From Rhizobium sp. JAB6 (GTDB lineage Bacteria; Pseudomonadota; Alphaproteobacteria; Rhizobiales; Rhizobiaceae), in assembly GCF_003024605.1 (NCBI RefSeq), contig NZ_PYJQ01000010.1:248001-312000 (forward strand): DNA of 64,000 nt, given 5' to 3'. The notes under the pieces are model-generated. The model did no database searches. It was given only the letters and a program-made list of their open reading frames with translations, and had not been told where the DNA came from. Below, one piece after another: positions 1-7,462 of the stretch. Within the stretch, counting starts at the first letter, position 1, and the number at the start of each line of letters is the position of its first letter. The position numbers and the translations under genes are program-made.

Positions 1-701
1 GCGTATTCGTGCTGCTCTTCCGATAGGGTGACGCCGAGCACGTAACCGCCCGGCGCATGTTCGGCCATATGCAGCGCGAGGCCGCCCCAGCCGCAGCCGA
101 TATCGAGGATGCTGTTGTTCGGCTCGATCAAAAGCTTGGCGGCGAGATGCCGCTTTTTGGCAATCTGCGCATCGTCAAGTGATTGGTCTGCATGCTCGAA
201 ATAGGCGCAGGAATATTGCCGGTCCGGATCGAGGAAAAGCTCGTAGAGCCGGCCGTCGAGATCGTAGTGATGCGCGACATTCGCTTTCGATCGCCCCGGC
301 AGGTTGCGATGGCGGAAAATCCGCAGCTTCGTTCGCGCGTAATCGATGATGCGGGCAATAAGGGGATGAGTGCTGTTCTGCGCCTCGCGCAAGATCATCG
401 CCACGAAATCGTAAAGCGTACCCTGCTCGACGACGAAGCGGCCATCCATGAAGAGTTCGCCGAGCCGCATATCGGCATCGATGAGAAACGCCCATTCGGC
501 GCGGTCGTCGGTGAAACGAACGTGAACCGGCTTGCCGGTTCCGTCGCCGAAGGTCAGCACACGGCCGCTGGCCGTGGTCACGCTCAACGCACCACGCGTC
601 ACGATCGAAGACAGCGCGCGCTTCACGCACCAGTCCGCAACGCCGGAGAAAAGGGCATTGCTCTTGCCCTTGGGGCGGCTTTCAGCTGGAGAACCGGTCA
701 T
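1..701 (-). CDS. cfa: Cyclopropane-fatty-acyl-phospholipid synthase, partial (C-terminus beyond window)
   Basis: This is a SAM-dependent enzyme that adds a methylene group across the double bond of unsaturated acyl chains in membrane phospholipids. About 233 residues are visible. The Cfa-type N-terminal domain comes first and includes a DGRLYELFLDPDRQYSCAYF stretch. It is followed by the SAM-binding glycine motif LDIGCGWGGLALH and the segment GVTLSEEQHEYA, where the window ends. The ATG is joined to the upstream gene by a TGATG junction, so translation is probably coupled. It is the last visible gene of a nine-gene unit that also encodes a desaturase, which could supply the double bond Cfa modifies. 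The family is clear. Which Cfa paralogue it is cannot be told from this fragment. Confidence 0.9.
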   Translation of the reverse strand, partial: MTGSPAESRPKGKSNALFSGVADWCVKRALSSIVTRGALSVTTASGRVLTFGDGTGKPVHVRFTDDRAEWAFLIDADMRLGELFMDGRFVVEQGTLYDFVAMILREAQNSTHPLIARIIDYARTKLRIFRHRNLPGRSKANVAHHYDLDGRLYELFLDPDRQYSCAYFEHADQSLDDAQIAKKRHLAAKLLIEPNNSILDIGCGWGGLALHMAEHAPGGYVLGVTLSEEQHEY

Positions 702-1126
702 CACCCATCCTTACCGGCGCTGCTGCGCAGCCCGTCATGCTTCACATGCCAATCGTCACGCTCTTCCGGCACCGCATTGGCACCGGCAATCAACCAGACC
801 CCCAGGAGGATCAATCCGCTGCCGACCACCTGCAGGGCGACGACACGCTCGCCGAAGACGAACCAGCCTGTGGCGATGATCAGCACGTAGCTGATGCCGG
901 AAAGCGGGAAGGCGCGGCTGAGATCGAGTTCGGCAAGCACGTTCATCCAGATGAAGAAGGTCCCGATCTCGACGGCGATGGCCGCCAATATCCAGTAGGA
1001 GGAGAGCGCTTGCCACAGCCAGCCTTCCGTGCCGCCACCACTCATCTGCTCGGCTCCGAGCTTGATGAAGAACTGGAACAGAGTATTCAGCACCGGCACG
1101 GCAAGCCAGGAAAGACGCATCGGCAT
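701..1126 (-). CDS. ArnF/EmrE-like small membrane protein (DMT/SMR superfamily)
   Basis: This 141-residue protein has four predicted membrane segments and a polar C-terminal tail. The second half contains AFPLSGISYVLIIATGWFVF followed by a short loop and a last hydrophobic helix, a layout resembling ArnE/ArnF lipid-linked aminoarabinose flippase subunits as well as EmrE. The start codon shares one base with the stop of the preceding acyltransferase gene (TAATG), and its own stop overlaps the cfa start. A second protein of the same type is encoded at 3929-4282, so the two could form a heterodimer as ArnE and ArnF do. Transport of a lipid or a hydrophobic amine is inferred from context. A multidrug exporter is the alternative. 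Confidence 0.75.
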   Translation of the reverse strand: MPMRLSWLAVPVLNTLFQFFIKLGAEQMSGGGTEGWLWQALSSYWILAAIAVEIGTFFIWMNVLAELDLSRAFPLSGISYVLIIATGWFVFGERVVALQVVGSGLILLGVWLIAGANAVPEERDDWHVKHDGLRSSAGKDG

Positions 1127-2274
1127 TACACATCCGCCTCATCTGTCGAGAACAGCGGCGACACCAGCCGCAACACTCCCTGAAGGAAAGGATTGCGATG
1201 GCGGAAATACATGGCATTGGCCGTCAGCTTGCTGCCGAGCCGCACCTTGTTTTCATAATAGGCCTGGCCGCTCTGGTACCGGCTCAATCCATTGTCGAGG
1301 CAATAGCGCAGATTGGTGAACCAGCTCAGGAAATAGAGATTGTACGGCCGGCCCTTTTCGCCATCCATGCAGAAGAACTTGTCGATCGCCACCCGCTCGT
1401 CATGGACGATCAGATTGGCGGCCAGGAGCTTGTCTTCGACGAAATAGAAGGCGCAGAAGGAACGGCCGTTCATGCGGTCGAGAATGCCCTGGAAATAGGC
1501 AGGGGTCAGTTCCTCGAACTGCCATTCGCTGCGATTGCGCGTGTCGTGATAGAGCGCCATGACCTCCGGCAGGAATTCGCCGAAATCGGTCCGGATCTCG
1601 ACCCTGACCTGTTCGAAGGATTTCATCTTGCGCCGCATGTCCTTGCGGGTGCCGGACGAAAGCCTGGCGAGATATTCGTCGACCGTCTTGAAATCGATGT
1701 CGAGCCAGGCGGTCGGCAGGCCGCCGATCGAGGCATAGCCGCGCGTGGCAAACAGCGCGCCGAATTCGGCCGATGTCGGCTCGGGAATGTCCTTGAGGCC
1801 GATCAGCCCGCAATGCTCGGCCGCAGCGACCTGCTCGAAAAAGGACAGCATCTCAGCCAGCAAGACGCCGCGGCGCTCGCTATCGACGTCGGGATGAAAG
1901 CCGATCGCTCCCGTTTCCGTGCAGGGCGAACCGAGGCAGGCAAGACGCAGCTTCAGGAACTTCGGAAAATAGCGCTGGACCTTGCGCATGGACCGGCGCA
2001 GGAAACCTTCCTCCAGCGTGGTATCAAGGGCATAAAGGCAGAGAAAGGCCGGCATGGCCGCGCTGATCCGTCCGCCCTCCGTGACGGTGATGTAGCGCCA
2101 TTCGAACCCTTCGAGACCGGCTTCCTCGATCGCCAGCAGGCAATCATAGTCCTCGACCTGACCCGGGAAACACGCATTCCACGCATCGCGGCCGATGGCT
2201 CGGATGCTGACATGAACTTCGGCCACCGGATCGCCCATCGGCTGCGGCGGGACTTTAAGCAGCGGCTGCGACAT
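1126..2274 (-). CDS. FemAB/GNAT-type N-acyltransferase
   Basis: This 382-residue protein looks like the FemAB-like branch of the GNAT superfamily (acetyltransferase_6 type). Supporting stretches are the basic segment SSGTRKDMRRKMKSFEQV in the middle and the C-terminal acceptor-fold pattern FYFVEDKLLAANLIVHDE, followed by YNLYFLSWFTNLRYC. Proteins of this group move acyl or aminoacyl groups onto amines. A longer reading frame exists upstream, but the ATG at 2274 (MSQPLLKVP) is preferred because it gives a 20-base overlap with the hydrolase gene instead of a larger one. The gene sits between a hydrolase and an ArnF-like gene in the same unit. An acyl-transfer step in making a lipid-like product is an inference. 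The exact donor and acceptor are unknown. Confidence 0.7.
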   Translation of the reverse strand: MSQPLLKVPPQPMGDPVAEVHVSIRAIGRDAWNACFPGQVEDYDCLLAIEEAGLEGFEWRYITVTEGGRISAAMPAFLCLYALDTTLEEGFLRRSMRKVQRYFPKFLKLRLACLGSPCTETGAIGFHPDVDSERRGVLLAEMLSFFEQVAAAEHCGLIGLKDIPEPTSAEFGALFATRGYASIGGLPTAWLDIDFKTVDEYLARLSSGTRKDMRRKMKSFEQVRVEIRTDFGEFLPEVMALYHDTRNRSEWQFEELTPAYFQGILDRMNGRSFCAFYFVEDKLLAANLIVHDERVAIDKFFCMDGEKGRPYNLYFLSWFTNLRYCLDNGLSRYQSGQAYYENKVRLGSKLTANAMYFRHRNPFLQGVLRLVSPLFSTDEADV

Positions 2275-3070
2275 GACGCGCCTCGAAGAAATCGGCCGTG
2301 AAATCGGCCACCTGGCGGTGCTGCCGGTCGACATGGATCATGTGGTAGCTGTCGGTGATCCATTTCAGCTCGTGCGGAGCGCCGATATGCTCGGAAATAT
2401 AGCGGGCATGCTTCGGGCTGGCGAGATCGTCGTCCTCGGCATGCAGGATCAGCGTCGGCGTCTGCATTTGCGGCAACAGGCTGCGAAGAGCCTTGCCCAG
2501 CCGATGCATCTCGACCAGACCCTTGCCGGGAAATTTTTCCAAGACGCCTTCGCTCGCCATGCCTTCGATCAGCCGGCGCATGCGTTCGTCCTTTATCCCG
2601 AGCGAGGTCGTCTCGCTGAAGCTCAGCCGGTCGAGGAACGGAACGCGTGAGAGCCAGCCGATCTGTGAGGCCAGCAGCGGATAGTAGAAGGGAACGTCCC
2701 AGCCGTCGTAACTGAAGCAGGGAGAGTAGATCGCCACCGCGCCGATGGTCTTCTTCTGCTGTTCGGCGGCCAGCATGGCGAGCTTTCCGCCAACGCAGAT
2801 GCCGGCGGCGAAGACCTCCTGCGTCCGGGATGCCAGCAACCGCGATGCCTCGACGACCGAGGCCAGCCAGTCTTCCCAGCGGGTTCCGCGCAGCGTCTTC
2901 GCATCGACGCCGTGACCGGCCAGCAACGGCGCATATATGCTGTAGCCTCGGCGGTTGAGGTGCCGGGCCACCAGCTTCATTTCGGCGGGCGCCCCCGTCA
3001 GTCCATGGACCAGAAGGACGCCTTTGCCGTTTGAGCCCTCCATGAAGAAGCTCAATTCGTCAGCTTTCAT
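2255..3070 (-). CDS. Alpha/beta hydrolase with cysteine nucleophile elbow
   Basis: This is a 271-residue alpha/beta hydrolase. The oxyanion-hole motif HGLTGAP lies near residue 23. The nucleophile elbow reads GICVGG with Cys92 where most family members have serine. The acid residue is in the HAEDDD segment near 213 and the base is His243 in SYHMIH. A cysteine nucleophile is known in dienelactone hydrolases and in PHA synthases, where it carries an acyl thioester, so thioesterase or acyltransferase chemistry is as likely as ester hydrolysis. The ATG at 3070 (MKADELSFF) overlaps the desaturase gene by 11 bases. The substrate is unknown, but the neighbours suggest an acyl chain. Confidence 0.8.
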   Translation of the reverse strand: MKADELSFFMEGSNGKGVLLVHGLTGAPAEMKLVARHLNRRGYSIYAPLLAGHGVDAKTLRGTRWEDWLASVVEASRLLASRTQEVFAAGICVGGKLAMLAAEQQKKTIGAVAIYSPCFSYDGWDVPFYYPLLASQIGWLSRVPFLDRLSFSETTSLGIKDERMRRLIEGMASEGVLEKFPGKGLVEMHRLGKALRSLLPQMQTPTLILHAEDDDLASPKHARYISEHIGAPHELKWITDSYHMIHVDRQHRQVADFTADFFEARHVAAAA

Positions 3071-3932
3071 GAGAGAGCTCCGACTGCCGGTTTTCCTTGG
3101 CCATGAAGCCAAGAGCATGGCAGGTGCTGATCACATGCGTGCCGTTCTTTTCCTGCTCTTCCTTGATCTGCTCGTGCAGCGCCTGGAGTTTCGTCCAGTG
3201 AGTCCGCGGGCGATAATGGTGCTCCGCATGATAGCCGTTGCCGAACCAGAGCCAGTTGTAGAAGGATTTGTGGCTCGAAACACCCCAGGCGATCGGCTCG
3301 TCCGGATCGCCGTTCAGATGCTCGTAATAGCCGTTCAGCGACGATAGGCAATTGCCGATATAATAGAACGGCACGAAGAACAGCACCGCTTTCCAGTCGT
3401 AGACGAGCGCAAGCGCGGCAAGCCCCAGGAAGAAATAGAGCTCGAACCGGCCCCAGGCCGCGTCGAACGGACGGTTGCGGGCAATCGCCTTGTGAATGTC
3501 GCCGAGGCTGTCGCGGAAGAAACTCAGAAACGTGTAGGACCAGACGTTTTCCGGCTGGCCGTCGCGGCCGTAGCGATAGATCGACAGCATGTCGATAGTC
3601 TCGCCCTTTTCGTTCGGGCGGTCGCTGTTGCCGGAATGGTGGCGCATATGCACCCAATGATAATAGGTTTGCGAGAAACCGATCGCGACCGACTCCAGCA
3701 GGCTGAAACCATAGTTCATCCAGCGCGGCTTGAAATAGGGCGTGTGGATGAAGTTATGCGATATGCTGTTGATGTTCCAGGAGATGGAAACGGCATAAAG
3801 GCAGCCGAGAATGGCCGAAAGCCAAAGCGGCCGGCTTTCGAAGCCGACGATCAGATAGATGTCGAAGGCGAGATGGGCGACAGCGGCCAGAACCGGTGCC
3901 AGGTCCCATCGGGTGTGCGCAAAGATTTTCAT
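3060..3932 (-). CDS. Membrane fatty acid desaturase
   Basis: This 290-residue integral membrane di-iron enzyme introduces a double bond, or a hydroxyl, into an acyl chain. All three histidine boxes are present: HNFIH at 59-63, HWVHMRHH at 92-99 and HAEHH at 235-239. Hydrophobic segments lie before the first box and between boxes two and three, as usual in the family. The ATG at 3932 overlaps the upstream ArnE-like gene by four bases (ATGA), which supports this start over longer alternatives. In the same unit a cyclopropane synthase could act on the double bond it makes. Substrate and regiochemistry cannot be read from the sequence. Confidence 0.88.
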   Translation of the reverse strand: MKIFAHTRWDLAPVLAAVAHLAFDIYLIVGFESRPLWLSAILGCLYAVSISWNINSISHNFIHTPYFKPRWMNYGFSLLESVAIGFSQTYYHWVHMRHHSGNSDRPNEKGETIDMLSIYRYGRDGQPENVWSYTFLSFFRDSLGDIHKAIARNRPFDAAWGRFELYFFLGLAALALVYDWKAVLFFVPFYYIGNCLSSLNGYYEHLNGDPDEPIAWGVSSHKSFYNWLWFGNGYHAEHHYRPRTHWTKLQALHEQIKEEQEKNGTHVISTCHALGFMAKENRQSELSHES

Positions 3933-4282
3933 AATCCTGTAACTCCCACGCAAGCCACACCGGCGGTGACGAGGAATACGCCCGTCGCGTGGCGCAGGTT
4001 GATGTTTTCCTTGAAGATGACGGCGCCGGCGAGCACGATGACCACGTAGCTCAGCGCCATCAGCGGGAAGGCGATTGTCAGGGGGACGTGCTCGAGAACC
4101 GCCGTCCAGGTGAAAAGCTCCACGGCCCAGAACAGAATGCCGAGCCAGGTGATCGGCTTGGCCAGCGCCGAAAGCAGGGTGCCTTCGCCGGCCGTTTGCT
4201 TGAAGCAAACTTCGCGGGCCGTCTCCGCGAGTATGCAGAATAGGATCAGTCCCAGCATGGGAAGTGTCAGGCTGCCAGTCAT
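3929..4282 (-). CDS. ArnE/EmrE-like small membrane protein (DMT/SMR superfamily)
   Basis: This 117-residue protein has four membrane helices. Its central stretch VLEHVPLTIAFPLMALSYVV and the following F-K-E-N loop with RHATGVFL resemble the ArnE subunit of the undecaprenyl-aminoarabinose flippase more than a drug-binding EmrE. The membrane Glu near the start of helix 1 (LAETAREV) is present. It overlaps its neighbours by four bases on both sides, so it is embedded in the operon and unlikely to be an independent drug pump. With the partner at 701-1126 it could form a heterodimeric flippase for a lipid-linked product. That role is inferred. Confidence 0.75.
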   Translation of the reverse strand: MTGSLTLPMLGLILFCILAETAREVCFKQTAGEGTLLSALAKPITWLGILFWAVELFTWTAVLEHVPLTIAFPLMALSYVVIVLAGAVIFKENINLRHATGVFLVTAGVACVGVTGL

Positions 4283-5232
4283 TCCATGTACTCCGCCAGA
4301 ACTTCCAGCAGCGCGTGATTGGCGGCGCTGTTGATGTTCCTCGTCGTTTCGGCGCCTTGACGCATGCGCGGCTGATCGATGAAGATCTCCGCGCGCTTCA
4401 TGAACTGCGTCCGAAGACTGCCAGCATAGCTCGGGATCGAATAATCCCCGATGACATCGGCGCCGATGATACGGTGACGGCTGCCGATTTCGCTGATCAG
4501 CGAGAGGAGGTAGGGCAGCCGCATGCGGCCCTGATCCCAATTGGTAACGGCATCGTCGGCTGCCAGCACGTCCTTGTCGATCGTTACATAGACCGCTTCG
4601 GTACGAATACGGCTGAGCATGTGATCGATGAAATTTTCCTCGCCGATCTCGGCGATCGACTTCCAGTGCAGCGCACCCCGTTCCTGCCGGTAGCTGGCGC
4701 CATTGCCGTAGTCACCAACGACGCGGCTCGGCGGATGCTCGTAAGGATACAGCTCCAGCTTGCCGTCGGCGAGCCAATGCAGGTTGGCCCCCTTGCGCTC
4801 TGGGCTGCGAAGATCGTGACTGCAGACGCCGATCGTGATGACCTTCTGGACGTTGGAATTGGCAAGGGCGCTGTTGACCCAGGAACCGCAGTGCAGTCCG
4901 CCGTCGAATTTGACCCAATCCGGATGATTGTCGAAATGGATCAGCGTGGCCGCACTGGACTGACGCTCGAGCGCATCGTCGAGCAGCAGGGCGGTGATAT
5001 GATGGAAATCACCGGAGCCCATGAAGCTCAATTGCGGCGTCTTTCCTGTCGTCGGCCTGTTCTTGACGATCTCGCGGCTGAGATCGTCAAGGGCACCCTG
5101 TTTGCTCCAAAGCCGAACCTGCTGACCGGCGTTCTTGCCGAAATACTGGTACGCGCCGGCAAATTTGCAGGCGCGCACGAAGTCGGGCTGCAACTCCAAA
5201 GCATCATCGAGATGAAGAAGCAGCAGTTGCAC
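4279..5232 (-). CDS. Arginase/ureohydrolase-fold protein
   Basis: This 317-residue protein keeps the metal-binding layout of the arginase/agmatinase superfamily in variant form. FMGSGDFHH (around 70-78) replaces the usual GGDHS. HFDNHPDW supplies Asp101, His103 and Asp105. TIDKDVL supplies Asp219 and Asp221. All expected manganese ligands therefore appear present, but the surrounding residues differ from true arginases, so the substrate may be another guanidino or amide compound. The start is GTG, chosen because GGAG stands eight bases upstream and the aminotransferase stop lies four bases before it. Its place directly after an aminotransferase suggests both act on one amine-bearing intermediate. 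Confidence 0.72.
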   Translation of the reverse strand: MQLLLLHLDDALELQPDFVRACKFAGAYQYFGKNAGQQVRLWSKQGALDDLSREIVKNRPTTGKTPQLSFMGSGDFHHITALLLDDALERQSSAATLIHFDNHPDWVKFDGGLHCGSWVNSALANSNVQKVITIGVCSHDLRSPERKGANLHWLADGKLELYPYEHPPSRVVGDYGNGASYRQERGALHWKSIAEIGEENFIDHMLSRIRTEAVYVTIDKDVLAADDAVTNWDQGRMRLPYLLSLISEIGSRHRIIGADVIGDYSIPSYAGSLRTQFMKRAEIFIDQPRMRQGAETTRNINSAANHALLEVLAEYME

Positions 5233-5236
5233 GGTC

Positions 5237-6655
5237 TTATCTCCGGGCCGCGCGCGTCAGAAGCTGATCGAGCAGCGCAAGCGCCAGATCGATCTCTTCG
5301 CGGGTGATGAGCAGGTTCGGAGCGAAGGTGATGACGTTCTTATGGTAGCCGCCGACGTCAAGCACGAGGCCGTAGGTCCTGCCGCCGACCTGAAGATCGC
5401 CCTTCATGCCTTCGTCGCACATCCAGTCCATCGTCGCCTTGTCCGGCGTGTAGCTGTCGTCCTTGCAGATTTCCATGCGCAGCGCCAGGCCGAGACCATC
5501 GACTTCGCCGACGATGGCATGCCGCTTCTGCAGCTGCTTCAGTCCGTCGAGGAAATGCGCGCCCTTCTCCATGATCGCGGCGCCGAAATCCTGCTCTTCC
5601 AGCATCTTCATCGTTTCCAGCGCAACGGCAGTGCCCATCGGATTGCTGGCGAAGGTGGAATGCGTGGAGCCGGGCGGGAAGATCTCCGGATTGATCATCT
5701 CTTCGCGAGCCCAGACGCCGGAAAGCGGGTTGAGACCGTTGGTGATCGCCTTGCCGAAGATCAGCGCATCCGGCGAAACGCCGAAATGCTCGATCGACCA
5801 GAGCTTGCCCGTACGGTAGACGCCCATCTGGATTTCATCGACGACGAGCAGGATGCCGTGATCGTCGAGCACTTTCTTCAGTTCGACGAAGAAGTTCATC
5901 GGCGGAATGACGTAGCCGCCGGTGCCCTGGATCGGCTCGATGTAGAAGGCCGCATATTCGGACTTGCCGGCTTTCGGGTCCCAGACGCCGTTATATTCGC
6001 TCTCGAACAGGCGGGCGAACTTCTGAACGCAGTAATGTCCGTATTCTTCCTTCGACATGCCCTTCGGGCCGCGGAAGTAATAAGGGAACTCGACGAATTG
6101 CGCGCGATCGCCGAAATGGCCGTAACGGCGGCGATAGCGATAGCTCGAGGTGATTGCCGAAGCGCCGAGCGTGCGGCCGTGATAGCCGCCTTCGAAGGCG
6201 AACATCAGGCTCTTGCCGCCGGTGTAATTGCGCACGAGCTTCAAGGAATCCTCGACGGCCTGCGAGCCACCGACGTTGAAGTGGACGCGGCCCTTGCGGC
6301 CGAACTTGCGCTCGGCATCCTGGGCGATCATCGCGGCAAGCTCCACCTTTTCGCGGTGCAGATATTGCGAGGCGACCTGCGGGAGACGGTCGAGCTGGCG
6401 GTGCGCAGCCTGGTTCAGGCGCTCGTTGCGATAGCCGAAGTTGACGGCGGAGTACCACATCTGCAGATCCAGGAACGGCGTTCCGGACCGATCGTAGACA
6501 TAGGAACCTTCGCATTCCTCGAAGAATTTCGGCTTGTCCGTGTAGTGAACCGTATCGCCATGGGAGCAATAGAGCTCCTCAAGAACGCGCAATTCCTCTT
6601 CGGAGCGGACGGACTCGGTCTCGCCGCTGAAGGCTTCGGCTACATTCGTTTTCAT
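5237..6655 (-). CDS. Class III PLP-dependent aminotransferase
   Basis: This 472-residue fold-type I transaminase belongs to class III, the ornithine/GABA/diaminobutyrate group. The cofactor phosphate region is FEGGYHGRTLGASAIT (154-169). The PLP-pyridine aspartate is in VVDEIQMGVYRTG (Asp273) and the Schiff-base lysine is Lys302 in IFGKAITNG. The ATG at 6655 is preceded by a GAGAGG ribosome site. The gene follows the HAD phosphatase gene by 20 bases and precedes the arginase-like gene by four. The enzyme would install or remove an amino group on an aldehyde or keto intermediate. The specific substrate is not evident. Confidence 0.88.
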   Translation of the reverse strand: MKTNVAEAFSGETESVRSEEELRVLEELYCSHGDTVHYTDKPKFFEECEGSYVYDRSGTPFLDLQMWYSAVNFGYRNERLNQAAHRQLDRLPQVASQYLHREKVELAAMIAQDAERKFGRKGRVHFNVGGSQAVEDSLKLVRNYTGGKSLMFAFEGGYHGRTLGASAITSSYRYRRRYGHFGDRAQFVEFPYYFRGPKGMSKEEYGHYCVQKFARLFESEYNGVWDPKAGKSEYAAFYIEPIQGTGGYVIPPMNFFVELKKVLDDHGILLVVDEIQMGVYRTGKLWSIEHFGVSPDALIFGKAITNGLNPLSGVWAREEMINPEIFPPGSTHSTFASNPMGTAVALETMKMLEEQDFGAAIMEKGAHFLDGLKQLQKRHAIVGEVDGLGLALRMEICKDDSYTPDKATMDWMCDEGMKGDLQVGGRTYGLVLDVGGYHKNVITFAPNLLITREEIDLALALLDQLLTRAARR

Positions 6656-6675
6656 TCAATGCCTCTCGGTCTGTT

Positions 6676-7359
6676 TTACGCTGTCTTGAAGTGCGGCAGC
6701 GTACGGGAGCGTCGCTCGACGCTCGGGAGAACGGCTTCCATCTTTGGAAGCAGGTCGGAAAAGTCTTCGAAACCGACATAGGGAATGCCGCTTTCCTCGC
6801 AGTAATCGACAAGCTTGGCCTTGGCGAAAACGAGGTCCACCTTGTCGGAAACGCAGAAGTCGCTGCGCCCGTCGCCGATATAGACCTGCAGGTCGCTGCT
6901 ATCGACGACGCGGCATTTGCAGACGCCGGCGCCGGATACGCAGCCGGTCGCCGTAAACGGCGGAAACAGCGAATAGGATTCGCGGCCCTGGGAAACGCTG
7001 CAGGTCAGCACGTTGGCGACGATCGGCAGACCCTCGATGCCGTGACGCGCCAGGATGCGCCGGATGAAATAATCAACACCGTCGCTGACGATCGTGACAG
7101 GCAATTCGCCGCGGCGGCAGAAGGACAGGAAAGCCTCGAAACCGGAATCGATCGCCAGCGTATCGAGAAAACGGTCGAGCTCGCCTCTGCTTGCCTTGAT
7201 GAGAGCGATCTGCCGGCGCATGCATTCGCCGGAGCCGATCTGCCCCTGCTTCCACAATTGCTCGATATCTTCCCACTCGGAACCGGCGAAACGGGTTAGC
7301 ACCATATCCGTCGCGTCTTCGATGGATATGGTTCCATCAAAATCGCAAAACACCTGCAT
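6676..7359 (-). CDS. MtnX-like HAD-family phosphatase
   Basis: This 227-residue member of HAD subfamily IB resembles MtnX and phosphoserine phosphatase. The nucleophile motif CDFDGT has Asp6 and Asp8. Motif II is VSDGVDYFI, and the acidic motif IV is GDGRSDFCVS. The ATG at 7359 is preferred over a TTG one codon upstream. It is the first gene of the nine-gene unit, 100 bases downstream of the sensor kinase gene. No methionine-salvage gene is nearby, so an MtnX role is unlikely. Removal of a phosphate from an intermediate before transamination fits the gene order but is an inference. Confidence 0.8.
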   Translation of the reverse strand: MQVFCDFDGTISIEDATDMVLTRFAGSEWEDIEQLWKQGQIGSGECMRRQIALIKASRGELDRFLDTLAIDSGFEAFLSFCRRGELPVTIVSDGVDYFIRRILARHGIEGLPIVANVLTCSVSQGRESYSLFPPFTATGCVSGAGVCKCRVVDSSDLQVYIGDGRSDFCVSDKVDLVFAKAKLVDYCEESGIPYVGFEDFSDLLPKMEAVLPSVERRSRTLPHFKTA

Positions 7360-7462
7360 CAAATACCCCTTCGCCTAATCTTAAGTTGCGTCTAACAACC
7401 TCAGATGAGCCGGGCATGAGCGGAAAATGATGCGAATATGAAAAACGACGAGGCTGTCATTT

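Noticed and set aside
6676-7359. MtnX role in methionine salvage for the HAD phosphatase
   Set aside because: None of the other methionine-salvage genes is nearby and the gene is coupled to an unrelated set of enzymes.
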